Shown: positions 17,952 through 27,207, counted from the first letter of the stretch. The stretch is 64,000 nucleotides of DNA from Nitrospira sp. (GCA_024998625.1 JACOEL010000001.1:186001-250000); one strand, 5' to 3'. Made by a program: numbers and translations. The notes: generated from the sequence alone by a model not told the origin.

Positions 17952-18293
17952 TTAGGCGCTTTTCTTGGCCAGGCTCGACACGCCGGCATCGATCATCGGG
18001 ATCGTCTTGTGCAAATTCGCCAGTTCGATGATCTGACGAACCGTCGGCTGAGGATAGGCCAGAGAGAACTTGCGTTTTTCGGCGTCCAATTGCCGATGGC
18101 TGATCATCAACAACCCCAATGCCGCACTGTCGAGAAACGTGACCTGGGACAGGTCGATCACGACTTCCTCCACTTGATCGGTGCAGATACTCTTCAACAC
18201 CTCTTGAAACGGTTTGCGTTGCGTGTAGGTGAAGTTCCCTTCGAGTTTCAGAGTCGCTTTCTTGTTATTCATTTCCTGGGTAATTTTCATCAT
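17952..18293 (-). CDS. STAS-domain anti-sigma factor antagonist
   Basis: 113 residues, one STAS domain, close in size to its downstream neighbour. The conserved segment is VVIDLSQVTFLDSAALGLLMI, with Ser following Asp as the predicted phospho-site. An identical theme appears at the end of both paralogues: a PTVRQIIELANLHKTIPM helix here, SYVKEIITLANLHQILPV in the neighbour. This suggests tandem duplication. Two such antagonists beside one kinase and one phosphatase imply either alternative targets or a competing pair. Confidence 0.86.
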   Translation of the reverse strand: MMKITQEMNNKKATLKLEGNFTYTQRKPFQEVLKSICTDQVEEVVIDLSQVTFLDSAALGLLMISHRQLDAEKRKFSLAYPQPTVRQIIELANLHKTIPMIDAGVSSLAKKSA

Positions 18294-18320
18294 GGCTCCT
18301 CTCTGTGCAAAGGTGAACGA

Positions 18321-19370
18321 TCAGACACGGGTGACATGGTTCAAGATGGTCGATGCAATATCGTTGAGCGGCCGGACGATCTCGGCGGCGCCGAGCTTAA
18401 TGGCTTCTTTCGGCATCCCGAACACTACACAAGAGGCCTCGTCTTGGGCGATGGTATAGGCGCCGGCTTCCTTCATTCGCAGCAGACCCTTGGCGCCGTC
18501 CCCGCCCATTCCGGTCAGGATCACACCCACCGCGTTGCCGCCGGCATATTGCGCGACGGAGTCGAACATGACGTCGACCGACGGGCGATGGCGATTGATG
18601 GGTTCGTTTTGGTTGATGCGCACCGAATAGCGCGCGCCGCTGCGGACCAACGTCATGTGGTAATTGCCGGGAGCAATCAGCGCATGCCCGGGCAGGACGC
18701 TGTCTCCGTCCTCGGCTTCCTTCACGGAGATGCGGCACAACTCATTCATGCGATCGGCCCAGGTTTTGGTGAACCGCTCCGGCATATGCTGCGTGATCAG
18801 GACCGGAGGGGTATTGGGCGGCAGGACTTGCAGCACCTCCTTGACCGCTTCGGTGCCTCCGGTCGAAGAGCCGATGGCGATGATCATGTCGGTAGTCTTG
18901 ATCATGGCCGAACTCAAGACTGCCGGCCGAGCGCTGTCCTGGCTGGATGCCGGGGAGCCTCTTCGAATACAGGCCGTGGCAGCGCCTTTGACTTTTGCGA
19001 TCAGATCGTCCGCGAGATTGTCCATCCCTTCACGGAGATCAATCTTGGGTTTGGTGATGAAGTCGACGGCGCCCAGTTCCAATGCCCGCAGTGTGGTCTG
19101 GCAGCCGGCTTCCGTCAGCGAGCTCACCATAATCACAGGCATGGGGCGCCCGCGCATGAGTTTTTCGAGAAACGTGAGCCCGTCCATCTTCGGCATTTCC
19201 ACGTCCAGCGTGAGCACGTCGGGGTTGAGCATCTTGATTTTTTCTCTGGCCACATAGGGATCCGGCGCGCTGCCGATCACTTCGATGGCAGGATCTTTCG
19301 AAAGCAGTTCGGCCAGCACCTGCCGCATCAGCGCTGAATCATCGATCGTCAGAACCCGGATCTTAGCCAT
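18321..19370 (-). CDS. cheB: CheB: receptor methylesterase/deamidase response regulator (set 1)
   Basis: 349 residues. The N-terminal receiver has [14 protein letters not shown] and acceptor Asp in [14 protein letters not shown] (about residue 54). The C-terminal methylesterase has the catalytic Ser in [12 protein letters not shown], His in [19 protein letters not shown] and Asp in [13 protein letters not shown]. It removes methyl groups from MCP glutamates in receptor adaptation and opposes CheR at 20056. It is the first che gene downstream of cheD and cheR, in the order cheR-cheD-cheB. A second cheB (33115) belongs to set 2. Confidence 0.96.
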   Translation of the reverse strand: MAKIRVLTIDDSALMRQVLAELLSKDPAIEVIGSAPDPYVAREKIKMLNPDVLTLDVEMPKMDGLTFLEKLMRGRPMPVIMVSSLTEAGCQTTLRALELGAVDFITKPKIDLREGMDNLADDLIAKVKGAATACIRRGSPASSQDSARPAVLSSAMIKTTDMIIAIGSSTGGTEAVKEVLQVLPPNTPPVLITQHMPERFTKTWADRMNELCRISVKEAEDGDSVLPGHALIAPGNYHMTLVRSGARYSVRINQNEPINRHRPSVDVMFDSVAQYAGGNAVGVILTGMGGDGAKGLLRMKEAGAYTIAQDEASCVVFGMPKEAIKLGAAEIVRPLNDIASTILNHVTRV

Positions 19371-19432
19371 GGCGAGGAATCTCCTGCTTGTGTGGGGAGG
19401 GCCTGCCGCCTGCCGCCACCATTCGTCTGATG

Positions 19433-20050
19433 TCAGAAGAGCGTGACATTGTTCTCTTGTGCAACCGGTTCGACTTCGATCCGATGCTGGTATTCGGTTT
19501 CCCGATCGACAATCGTCTGATTCTTCACTCGCTCAAGTTTTTTCATCAGCACACGGCCTGAATCGGTAAAGTAGTAGACCTTTCTCGGGAACACGTCGCC
19601 CAGATCGCTCTTCGTGAGCGCGTAGCCTTCGGTTTTGAGGTACTGGAGGACCCATTCTGTATTCCGAGCCCCGACATCGATACTGCCGTCATAAATTCTG
19701 CCGGCGCCGAACAACTTCACCTCCAGCCGGTGCTTCATTCCACCGCGCTTGAGGATCTCGTTGATCAATTGCTCCATTGCGAAGGAACCGTACCGTGTGG
19801 ATTCCCCTCCCCACGCATCGCCTGACTGGTGTTCCTTCGGCGCCGGCAACATGAAATGATTCATGCCCCCGACTCCTGCGATCGGGTCTCGGATACAGGC
19901 CGAGATGCAGGAACCGAGCACGGTATAGACGACCATGGGTTCCCGACTCACGAAAAACTCGCCCGGGAGGATGCAGGCGACCTCAGTCGGGAACCGGCTA
20001 TCGTTCATCCGTCGGATGTGGGAGAAGGTGTCGGTGTCGATACGAGCCAT
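19433..20050 (-). CDS. cheD: CheD: receptor glutamine deamidase
   Basis: 205 residues. The catalytic Cys lies in [16 protein letters not shown] and the His in [11 protein letters not shown], the standard CheD dyad and spacing. It deamidates Gln residues on chemoreceptors and can bind CheC-type phosphatases. ATG 20050 is five bases after the cheR stop; the longer frame would overlap cheR. The C-terminus ends QENNVTLF. The last five residues are identical to those of the MCP-like protein at 27245, so this tail may be a shared docking peptide. It pairs functionally with CheB and CheR of set 1. Confidence 0.94.
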   Translation of the reverse strand: MARIDTDTFSHIRRMNDSRFPTEVACILPGEFFVSREPMVVYTVLGSCISACIRDPIAGVGGMNHFMLPAPKEHQSGDAWGGESTRYGSFAMEQLINEILKRGGMKHRLEVKLFGAGRIYDGSIDVGARNTEWVLQYLKTEGYALTKSDLGDVFPRKVYYFTDSGRVLMKKLERVKNQTIVDRETEYQHRIEVEPVAQENNVTLF

Positions 20051-20055
20051 CCGGG

Positions 20056-20874
20056 TCAGGCTTCCTTCCAGTAAACGGTCGGGGCGATGGTCTTGAACGG
20101 GTGGGACACCCATTGGAGACTTTCCGAATGGCCGATGAGGAGGTACCCGCCGGGTTTGAGATGGTGATAGAACTTGTTGACCAGCCGTTCCTGCGTCGGA
20201 CGATCGAAATAAATCATCACATTCCGGCAGAAGATCAGATCCAAAGGCGCCTTAATGGGAAAATGATCGTCCATCAAGTTCATACGGCGAAACTTGATGA
20301 TGGCGGAGAGGTGCGGCTTCACCTTGACGAGCCCGGCGCTGTCCCCGTGTCCCTGGAGGAAATGGCGTTTCACGATGTCGGCCGGCACCTCCCGCACACG
20401 CTCCTCGGCGTACAGTCCATTGGCGGCATGGGCCAGCACGCGGGTGGAGATGTCCGAGGCGAGGATCTGAAAGTTCCACAAGGCCGGATTCTTGACGGCC
20501 TCGTGCAACGTTATGGCGATGGTGTAGGGCTCCTCGCCGGTCGAGCAGGCAGAAGACCAGATGCGAATGCGCTTGTCCTGTTCCAGCGTGGGCAGGATGC
20601 GCTCGCGAAGAAAATCGAAATGTTTGGGTTCCCGGAAAAAGTCGGTCTTGTTCGTGGAGAGCAAATCCAGCATCCGCGTGAATTCTTCCCCGCTCTGATC
20701 CTGAGTCACGTACTCGTAGTAGGAGGAAAAATCCTCCATCTGGAGATCGCGCAAACGTTTGGTGAGACGGGACACCACTAAGGATTGCTTGCTGTCTCCC
20801 AGTGAGATGCCGCTTTCGTCGTACAGCAGGGAGCGGATTCGCTCGTATTCCTGCTTCGTAATGGAGTATTCCAT
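20056..20874 (-). CDS. cheR: CheR: chemoreceptor methyltransferase (set 1)
   Basis: 272 residues. An N-terminal helical domain (YERIRSLLYDESGISLGDSK) is followed by the SAM-binding domain with IRIWSSACSTGEEPYTIAI, LASDISTRVLAHA and IFCRNVMIYFDRPTQERLV. It ends with YLLIGHSESLQWV. It methylates glutamates on MCP signalling domains. It lies upstream of cheD and cheB in the same transcript. The globin receptor two genes upstream ends with a CheR-tether-like pentapeptide, making it a likely client. A paralogue is at 38345. Confidence 0.95.
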   Translation of the reverse strand: MEYSITKQEYERIRSLLYDESGISLGDSKQSLVVSRLTKRLRDLQMEDFSSYYEYVTQDQSGEEFTRMLDLLSTNKTDFFREPKHFDFLRERILPTLEQDKRIRIWSSACSTGEEPYTIAITLHEAVKNPALWNFQILASDISTRVLAHAANGLYAEERVREVPADIVKRHFLQGHGDSAGLVKVKPHLSAIIKFRRMNLMDDHFPIKAPLDLIFCRNVMIYFDRPTQERLVNKFYHHLKPGGYLLIGHSESLQWVSHPFKTIAPTVYWKEA

Positions 20875-20878
20875 CGTG

Positions 20879-21340
20879 CTAGCTCGGGTACCAGACGAAC
20901 AGCATTAAATAGACGAGATAGGCCGTGATCATTGTGCCGCTGAACGTCCAGACCAGCGCGTTGCCCATCCGACGGTGGGTGGTCATGCCGGCCACCATGG
21001 CTCCGACGCTTCCATATCGAAGGCGATGCAGGCCCATGTAGAGGTTGTAGGCGCCCAACCCGATGGTCGTGACGGCAAACAGCATGTGTGTGACAAACAC
21101 CGGCACATAGACGGTCCAATAGGCGCTGTCGGGGCCTTTGAACGATTCGCGTCCGCAGATCACCTGTTTGAGGACGTAGGCCACCAACCAGAGACCCACG
21201 ATCGTGCACCCGACGATCATGCGATGCGAATGGTGCGAGACATCGTGCGACTTGGCGGCCCGCACGCCGGCCAGCACAACCAAATAGGCGACCGTCAGGC
21301 TGGAGAGGACGAGGTACCAGAGGATTGTTTTAAGGTCCAT
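20879..21340 (-). CDS. DUF420-like four-helix membrane protein
   Basis: 153 residues with four hydrophobic segments: about 6-26, 42-62, 78-103 and 127-150. Conserved-looking His residues lie between helices (SHDVSHHSHRMIVG, FVTHMLFAVTT, MTTHRRMGN). This resembles DUF420, whose members include CtaM-type proteins needed for haem-copper oxidase maturation. Those His residues are plausible haem or metal ligands. It lies four bases downstream of nothing but the receptor spacer and four bases upstream of cheR. A respiratory-type protein inside a chemotaxis operon next to a globin receptor suggests a link to oxygen or redox sensing. That function is inference. Confidence 0.62.
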   Translation of the reverse strand: MDLKTILWYLVLSSLTVAYLVVLAGVRAAKSHDVSHHSHRMIVGCTIVGLWLVAYVLKQVICGRESFKGPDSAYWTVYVPVFVTHMLFAVTTIGLGAYNLYMGLHRLRYGSVGAMVAGMTTHRRMGNALVWTFSGTMITAYLVYLMLFVWYPS

Positions 21341-21503
21341 GATCCGTCCCTGGGCTAGAAGGTGGAATCAACCGGAACTATCCCTGCTGATCCAGTACGA
21401 ACATACCCGCACCAGCATATATCGGTCGTTGGGAGTTGTTTCTTGAGGGGTTCCGAGCTGGAGGAAAGAAGGAGCAGCGTAGGCCCGAGCAAGTGAGGAT
21501 CGT

Positions 21504-21536
21504 CGCGGGAGTGGGCAAAATATGCCCACTCCCGCG
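21504..21536 (-). terminator. 14-bp perfect hairpin after the globin receptor gene
   Basis: Arms 21504-21517 and 21523-21536 are perfectly complementary (CGCGGGAGTGGGCA and its complement) with a five-base A/T loop. Pairing nearly continues three bases further. It lies ten bases beyond the receptor stop. There is no U-run, so it is either a factor-assisted or attenuating terminator, or a 3'-end stabiliser that lowers expression of DUF420-like/cheR/cheD/cheB relative to the receptor. Confidence 0.65.
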
Positions 21537-21545
21537 GCGAGGAAC

Positions 21546-23996
21546 CTAGAATTCTTCGAAATCGTCGTCCTTCTTTCGACGGTCGTGACCGTTTCCGGCG
21601 GCAACCCCGGCAGGCACCTTGGCATCCCCGGGTTTGGACGAGAATCCCGGTTTTTTCAGCGGCGGTTTCGTGGCGGTGGGACCCGCTTTGACCGCGGTCT
21701 TTTCGGTTGAGGGCCGGGGATTCGCCTCCCGATGACCTCCGTTCGTCTCGACCTTGAACACTTCAACCTGACGCATGAGTTCCTGGGCCTGATCTTTCAT
21801 CGACTGACTGGCCGAGGTGGTTTCCTCCACCAACGCCGCGTTCTGCTGGGTCGTTTCGTCCATCTGCATGATGGCCTTGTTGACCTGGTCGATGCCCTGG
21901 GCCTGTTCCTGGGATGCAGCCGTGATTTCGGCGATGATATCCGTCACACGTTTGACCGAGCTGACAATCTCTTCCAGCGTTTTGCCGGATTGATTGACCA
22001 GCTCGCTGCCGTCGTTCACACGTTGGATCGATTCGTTGATCAATCCCTTGATCTCCTTGGCGGCCGTAGCCGACCGTTGCGCGAGGTTGCGCACTTCGGC
22101 GGCGACAACTGCGAACCCGCGACCATGTTCTCCTGCCCGGGCCGCCTCCACCGCGGCATTCAAGGCCAGCAAATTGGTCTGGAAGGCGATTTCGTCGATC
22201 ACGGTGATGATGTCCGCGATCTTCTTGCTGCTTTTATTGATCTCGCCCATGGCTCCCACTGCGCGGACCGTCACGGCCCCGCCCTTGTCGGCGATGTCGC
22301 GCGCCGCGATCGCCAACTGATTGGCCTGTTTCGCGTTGTCCGCGTTCTGCTTCACGGTCGAGGTCATCTCTTCCATGGAGGCCGAGGTCTCTTCCAACGC
22401 GCTGGCCTGCTCCGAAGTACGTTGCGACAGATCTTCGTTCCCCTTGGTGATCTGTTCGGCTCCCGCTGTCACGCTTTCCGCTCCATCCCGGACGGTCGAA
22501 ATGGCGGCGCTCAACGTGCTCATGGCGCCGTTCAGGCTGCTCTTCATCTGCTCGAACTCGCCCTGATAATGACCAGTCATGGTCTTGGTGAGATCATTGG
22601 CCGCCATTGCGGTGAGCACCATTTGTGCTTCGTGCAAGGGTGTGACGACCGCATCGAGCATCTTGTTGACGCCTTCCGAGAGCGTCTTGAAGAAGCCTTC
22701 GAATTCTTCGGCATTGATCCGTTCAGAAAGTTGTCCGGCCGCCGCCGCGCCGATGAGTTTATCGATTTCGATCTGCGCCTTTTTCTGTGCGCTGACATCC
22801 GCCCATTCCACGACGTTGCCGAGATAGTCGCCCTTTTCGCTCATGATCGCCGCGACCGCCAGGTCGAGCGTGAGCGGCCCGATCTTGATTTCTGTCCGAT
22901 AGGGCAGGTTCTGTGGGTTATCGAGCAATCGGCGTTGCTGCGCCGGATTTTTGTGATATTGGTCGATATTCGATCCGACCACTTTGGCTACGGAGAAGCC
23001 CGGCATGACTTTTTGGATATCGGATTCCAACCGGCGCAAGGTGGTGACAGATTGGTTGTTCGCATATACGATGGTATAGCTGCGGTCGCACACGAGGACG
23101 TTTGATCGCGCATTGTCGAGAGACGCCTTGAGCCGGGACATTTCAGTCTCGAGTCTGCGTTTTTCGGTGACATCGGCCCACTCCAATGCATTCCCCATGT
23201 ACTCACCGGTAGGACTCATGATGGCTGTCACGAGAAGACTGAGGGTTAACGGTCCGATTTGAATATCCGCCCGGTGTGGCATATTGGCCGGGTTCGATAG
23301 AATCCGGCGTTGCTTACTGGGATCGACGTGGAAGTCGTCGATGCAGACGCCGACGATCGAAGAGGCGTTGAATTTCGGCAGCACTTTCTTGATTTCTGCT
23401 TCCAGCGAAACGAGGGTCTTTTTGGCCGTCGAGTTGGCATAGGTGATGACCAGATTGCGATCGCAGAGCAGAATGTTGTTCTGCGACTGATCGAGGGCCC
23501 CAAGGTAGAATCCCAGCATGTCTGCTCCAGCGGAAGCATCCTTCTTCTCTTTTGCCTTACTCATTGTCTTCGCTCCTTGTGTGGATTGTGCGCGCTCCGC
23601 TCCGGCGAGCATGATAGTCTTGATAGCCTCGTAGGCCTCGGTCCAGGCTTGTTTAACCTGGGGAGTCCATGCCGATCCGGCAAATTCGCCGAGGACCGCC
23701 AGGAGATTTTCCCCGACCGCATCGTAGTGGGCCGGCTTCGCGCCGTATCCTACGTGCCTGGCTCCCATATCCTGTAAGACGGGGGTGAGTTTGTCGGGGC
23801 GACGGAGGTTCTGAATCACCAGGACCAAGGATGCCAACAGCTTCTTTTTCTGCTCCTTGATCGAGGTCTTCTTGAACAGAGGTTTGACCGACGGGTACTT
23901 CTTAAATAACCGCTCGTAAAACCTCGTCACCAATGCGTCGCCCTTGGGGGCCACCAGCTTAAAGCTGGACTCCAGCAATTCAACATCCAATCCCAT
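21546..23996 (-). CDS. Soluble globin-PAS-PAS methyl-accepting chemotaxis protein (putative aerotaxis receptor)
   Basis: 816 residues, no membrane segment. Residues 1-135 are a bacterial haemoglobin-type globin: B10 Tyr27 in RFYERLF, E7 Gln49 and proximal F8 His81 in GARHVGYG all align with Vitreoscilla Hb and Hmp. Two PAS-like repeats follow (about 165-277 and 293-402), sharing NxLxCDR...YAN and an (F/Y)Hx(D/N)P motif. A linker precedes the MCP signalling domain (about 500-745), with the hairpin [21 protein letters not shown] 65-residue Lys/Pro-rich tail ends DDDFEEF. ATG 23996 has AAGGAG seven bases upstream. It likely senses O2 or NO through haem and controls CheA of set 1. HemAT is the known relative, but HemAT lacks the PAS pair. 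Confidence 0.92.
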   Translation of the reverse strand: MGLDVELLESSFKLVAPKGDALVTRFYERLFKKYPSVKPLFKKTSIKEQKKKLLASLVLVIQNLRRPDKLTPVLQDMGARHVGYGAKPAHYDAVGENLLAVLGEFAGSAWTPQVKQAWTEAYEAIKTIMLAGAERAQSTQGAKTMSKAKEKKDASAGADMLGFYLGALDQSQNNILLCDRNLVITYANSTAKKTLVSLEAEIKKVLPKFNASSIVGVCIDDFHVDPSKQRRILSNPANMPHRADIQIGPLTLSLLVTAIMSPTGEYMGNALEWADVTEKRRLETEMSRLKASLDNARSNVLVCDRSYTIVYANNQSVTTLRRLESDIQKVMPGFSVAKVVGSNIDQYHKNPAQQRRLLDNPQNLPYRTEIKIGPLTLDLAVAAIMSEKGDYLGNVVEWADVSAQKKAQIEIDKLIGAAAAGQLSERINAEEFEGFFKTLSEGVNKMLDAVVTPLHEAQMVLTAMAANDLTKTMTGHYQGEFEQMKSSLNGAMSTLSAAISTVRDGAESVTAGAEQITKGNEDLSQRTSEQASALEETSASMEEMTSTVKQNADNAKQANQLAIAARDIADKGGAVTVRAVGAMGEINKSSKKIADIITVIDEIAFQTNLLALNAAVEAARAGEHGRGFAVVAAEVRNLAQRSATAAKEIKGLINESIQRVNDGSELVNQSGKTLEEIVSSVKRVTDIIAEITAASQEQAQGIDQVNKAIMQMDETTQQNAALVEETTSASQSMKDQAQELMRQVEVFKVETNGGHREANPRPSTEKTAVKAGPTATKPPLKKPGFSSKPGDAKVPAGVAAGNGHDRRKKDDDFEEF

Positions 23997-24021
23997 GTCC
24001 GATCTCCTTAACAGTGAGTAG

Positions 24022-24531
24022 TTAGGCTGCGGCTTTCTCGGCTTCGTGCATGTCTCCATCGGTCAATAGCTTGTCCATATCCAGCAAGGCCACCAACTTG
24101 TCCCCAGCCTTACCGATGCCGTTCAAGAAGCTGACGTCCACCTGCGCTCCGAACTGCGGAGCGGGCTGGATGTCCTTCTTGTCGATATCCAAGACGTCCG
24201 ACACTGCATCCACCACGAGACCCATGATTTTCTCTTTCACGACGACCACGACGATCACCGTGAACATGGTGTACTCAATCGTCGGCATGCCGAACTTCGT
24301 CCGGAGTTCCACGATCGGAACGATGGTGCCGCGCAAATTCAGGACCCCCTTAATGTGGGCGGGCGTATTGGGAATGCGCGTCACCGCCGTATAGCCTTTG
24401 ATTTCCTGAACCCGGAGAATGTCGACCCCGTACAATTCATCTCCCAGCTGGAAGGTCAGGAATTGACTGCCGTCCGTCGTACTCCCGATTTGCTGATTCG
24501 AATCTTTGCTCGTCAACTCCTGTGTCGCCAT
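24022..24531 (-). CDS. cheW: CheW coupling protein (set 1)
   Basis: 169 residues, one CheW/SH3-like domain: FLTFQLGDELYGVDILRVQEI, then RIPNTPAHIKGVLNLRGTIV and VVDAVSDVLDIDKKDI. It physically links receptors to CheA. It sits between cheA and the globin receptor in the transcript, so it most likely couples that receptor. A second cheW (30835) serves set 2. Confidence 0.94.
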   Translation of the reverse strand: MATQELTSKDSNQQIGSTTDGSQFLTFQLGDELYGVDILRVQEIKGYTAVTRIPNTPAHIKGVLNLRGTIVPIVELRTKFGMPTIEYTMFTVIVVVVVKEKIMGLVVDAVSDVLDIDKKDIQPAPQFGAQVDVSFLNGIGKAGDKLVALLDMDKLLTDGDMHEAEKAAA

Positions 24532-24591
24532 CGTACCCTCCTACCCCTGTTCGTAAAATCGTGGACGTCGATCCTGTCCATCACATGTGTA

Positions 24592-26715
24592 TTATGCTGC
24601 CTTCGCCGTGCCCTGGCGCGCGATGTTGAGTAATCCGCGCACATCGAGAATAAACCCGACCGTACCGTCCCCTAGAATGGTCGCACCGGCCACTCCTTCA
24701 ATTTTCCTGAAATTCTGCTCCATACTCTTGATCACGACCTGCTGTTGACCGAGAATTTCATCGACCATGACGGCCACGCGCTCGCCTTCGGTTTCCAGAA
24801 TCAACAGAATGGCCTTCGTAGGATCTGAGAGTTCTGGTTCCAGCTGAAACACGTCGTACAGGCGCATGAGGGGAAGATAGGTGCCGCGAACATTCACCAA
24901 CTCCCCTTTCCCGACGATGGTTTTGAGCATCTCGCGTTTAGGTTGAATCGATTCCAGGATCGAGAGGAGTGGAACAATGTAGGTGTCCTGACCGACCCGG
25001 ACGGTCATGCCTTCGATGATCGCAAGTGTGAGTGGCAGCTTGAGTGTGAATGTGGTGCCTTTGCCGGTGACGGTTTTGATGCTGACCGTGCCGCCTAACC
25101 CTTCGATGTTGCGTTTCACGACATCCATGCCGACACCGCGGCCGGACACATCCGTGACTTTTTCAGCGGTGGAGAACCCGGGTTTGAAGATGAGCATCCA
25201 GATTTGCTCGTCCGACAGTTTGTCGGATTCCGCAATCAATCCCTGCTTGACGCCCTTGGCAAGAATCTTTTCCCGATTCAGACCGCGCCCGTCGTCCTCT
25301 ACGGTGATGCATATGCTGCCGCCTTCATGAAAGGCGTTGAGGCGGATGATGCCCTGTTCCGGCTTTCCCGCGGCCAGGCGTTCATCCGGCGGCTCCAGGC
25401 CATGGTCTGCAGAGTTGCGGACGAGGTGAGTCAGCGGGTCGCCGATCGATTCGATGACCGTTTTGTCGAGTTCGGTCTCTTCTCCGGAGAGGATCAGTTG
25501 AATTTTCTTTCCAGCTTTGCCGGACAAGTCGCGCACCAGACGCGGGAACCGGCTGAACGCATTCCCGATCGGGACCATGCGAATCCCCATGACGCGCTCT
25601 TGGATTTCCCGCGTATTGCGTTCCAATTGTGCGACGCGTTCGAGCAGAACCGGGAGCTGACTCATTTCAAAACGAGACCCCAGATCGCTCAACATGGATT
25701 GGGTGATCACCAGCTCCCCGACCAGGTTGATGAGACGATCAATCTTGACGGTATCGACCCTGATCGACGGGGTTTCAGCCTTCTTGGTCGGTGCGGCGAT
25801 TTCGGATTGCTTCTTGAGCGCCTCGGTGATCTGCTCCGGCGTCGCCACTTTCTGTTCGACCAGAATCTCACCGACCTTCTTCTGCTGGGATAAGGCCTGA
25901 TTCAACTGAGACTGTGAGACCACTCCGGTTTCGACGAGGATTTCGCCCAACGGCTTCGTCCCTTCGGACGCAACGGCGCTTGTGTGTGTTTCAACTGGGT
26001 TGTCCACGATCGTCAGGGTGCTGTCCTCACGAACGAAGTCGAAGACGGCTTCGATGACCGTGAGGTCCTTGGCGGTATCCAGATTCAGCGTCCAGCCGAG
26101 ATAACATAGCTCGGGATTCAGCTCAGCCAGTGCCGGCAAGCGGCCGGCATCCAGGGTGAGGCGCGTCACAGTGCCAAGCCCCCCTAGTTCTTTGATGAAC
26201 TGCACAGGATCCAGGCCCCGTTGAAACAGGTACTCCGGCGGCATCCAAGTAATGGTGTAGCGGTGCATGTCCGGAGCCTGTGCGTGGAGAGAAGCTGTCG
26301 ACCCGGTGCGTTGTTGTCCGGTAGCTGTTCCGCCCTGGCACGCATCCAGTCTGGCTCCAAGGGCCTCGACCTGGGCTTCGTCGGGAGAGGCTCCGGTGCG
26401 GGCGCAATCGATCAAGGTCTTGAGGCAATCCAGCGACTGAAGAAGCAGGTCCGTGATGTCGACCGTCACGACCATTTGACTGCTGCGCAACTGATCCAGG
26501 ACCGATTCCATCTTGTGCGTGAACTGAGAGACGGCGCTGAATCCGAACATGCCGCTGTTGCCCTTGATGGAATGGGCTCCGCGGAAAATGCGGTTCAGCA
26601 AGTCGATATCACCCGGCCGCTGTTCGAGCTGGAGCAATCCCTCCTCGATGGTCGTCAGGTGTTCCTGGGACTCTTCGAAAAAAGCGTCTTTGAAATGTGA
26701 GAGATCAGTGCTCAT
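24592..26715 (-). CDS. cheA: CheA: chemotaxis histidine kinase (set 1), with unusual middle region
   Basis: 707 residues from ATG 26715; a TTG at 26739 is a weaker alternative. P1/Hpt has phospho-His48 in FRGAHSIKGNSGMFGF. A second globular segment follows (about 150-240). In place of a normal P2 there are two copies of a 23-residue repeat at about 256-278 and 280-303 (LGEILVETGVVSQ and VGEILVEQKVATP), resembling the MshEN/GspE N-terminal motif. P3 dimerisation starts near IDRLINLVGELVITQ. P4 ATPase has HLVRNSADHGLE, DDGRGLNREK and VSGRGVGMDVV. P5 is the CheW-like domain at the end. It phosphorylates CheY (26836) and CheB. A P2 substitute could change how CheY docks. Confidence 0.95.
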   Translation of the reverse strand: MSTDLSHFKDAFFEESQEHLTTIEEGLLQLEQRPGDIDLLNRIFRGAHSIKGNSGMFGFSAVSQFTHKMESVLDQLRSSQMVVTVDITDLLLQSLDCLKTLIDCARTGASPDEAQVEALGARLDACQGGTATGQQRTGSTASLHAQAPDMHRYTITWMPPEYLFQRGLDPVQFIKELGGLGTVTRLTLDAGRLPALAELNPELCYLGWTLNLDTAKDLTVIEAVFDFVREDSTLTIVDNPVETHTSAVASEGTKPLGEILVETGVVSQSQLNQALSQQKKVGEILVEQKVATPEQITEALKKQSEIAAPTKKAETPSIRVDTVKIDRLINLVGELVITQSMLSDLGSRFEMSQLPVLLERVAQLERNTREIQERVMGIRMVPIGNAFSRFPRLVRDLSGKAGKKIQLILSGEETELDKTVIESIGDPLTHLVRNSADHGLEPPDERLAAGKPEQGIIRLNAFHEGGSICITVEDDGRGLNREKILAKGVKQGLIAESDKLSDEQIWMLIFKPGFSTAEKVTDVSGRGVGMDVVKRNIEGLGGTVSIKTVTGKGTTFTLKLPLTLAIIEGMTVRVGQDTYIVPLLSILESIQPKREMLKTIVGKGELVNVRGTYLPLMRLYDVFQLEPELSDPTKAILLILETEGERVAVMVDEILGQQQVVIKSMEQNFRKIEGVAGATILGDGTVGFILDVRGLLNIARQGTAKAA

Positions 26716-26835
26716 GTGATGGGCCTCGTCATCGGTCAATCGTCGTTCGTCAATCGAGATGAAAGAGTCACACCCACCTGGTCGCTACCACGTTCCGGTT
26801 GCGGATGACGTGTGACCATTGACGGGTGACGAGAT

Positions 26836-27207
26836 TCAGCCCGGCAGCACCTTCTTAATGACGGCCATCATCTGCTCAGGATTGAACGGCTTCACGATCC
26901 ATCCGGTGGCTCCGGCGGCCTGTCCCGCCTTTTTCTTGTCGTCGGAAGCCTCGGTCGTCAGCATCAAAATCGGCGTAAATTTGAGGGCCGGCATCTTTCT
27001 GATTTCCTTGATCAGGGTGATGCCGTCCATTTCGGGCATGTTCAGGTCAGTGACGACAAGATCAGGTTTTGCCCCGCCGTTCACTTTGCCGACCGCCTCT
27101 TTGCCGTTGCCGGCTTCCACGACCTGATAACCGGCGCTGGTCAGGGTGAAAGCCACCATCTGTCGCATCGTGGGAGAATCGTCGACAACCAACACTGTTT
27201 TCGCCAT
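26836..27207 (-). CDS. cheY: CheY response regulator (set 1)
   Basis: 123-residue single receiver. Acidic pair in VLVVDDSPTMRQMV, acceptor Asp in LVVTDLNMPEMDG, Thr in LMLTTEASDD, Lys in WIVKPFNPEQM. Phosphorylated by CheA, it should bind the flagellar switch. It lies between the MCP-like gene and cheA. A second CheY-like protein (37952) is encoded in set 2, so one may act as a phosphate sink. Which one binds FliM cannot be told from sequence. Confidence 0.94.
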   Translation of the reverse strand: MAKTVLVVDDSPTMRQMVAFTLTSAGYQVVEAGNGKEAVGKVNGGAKPDLVVTDLNMPEMDGITLIKEIRKMPALKFTPILMLTTEASDDKKKAGQAAGATGWIVKPFNPEQMMAVIKKVLPG

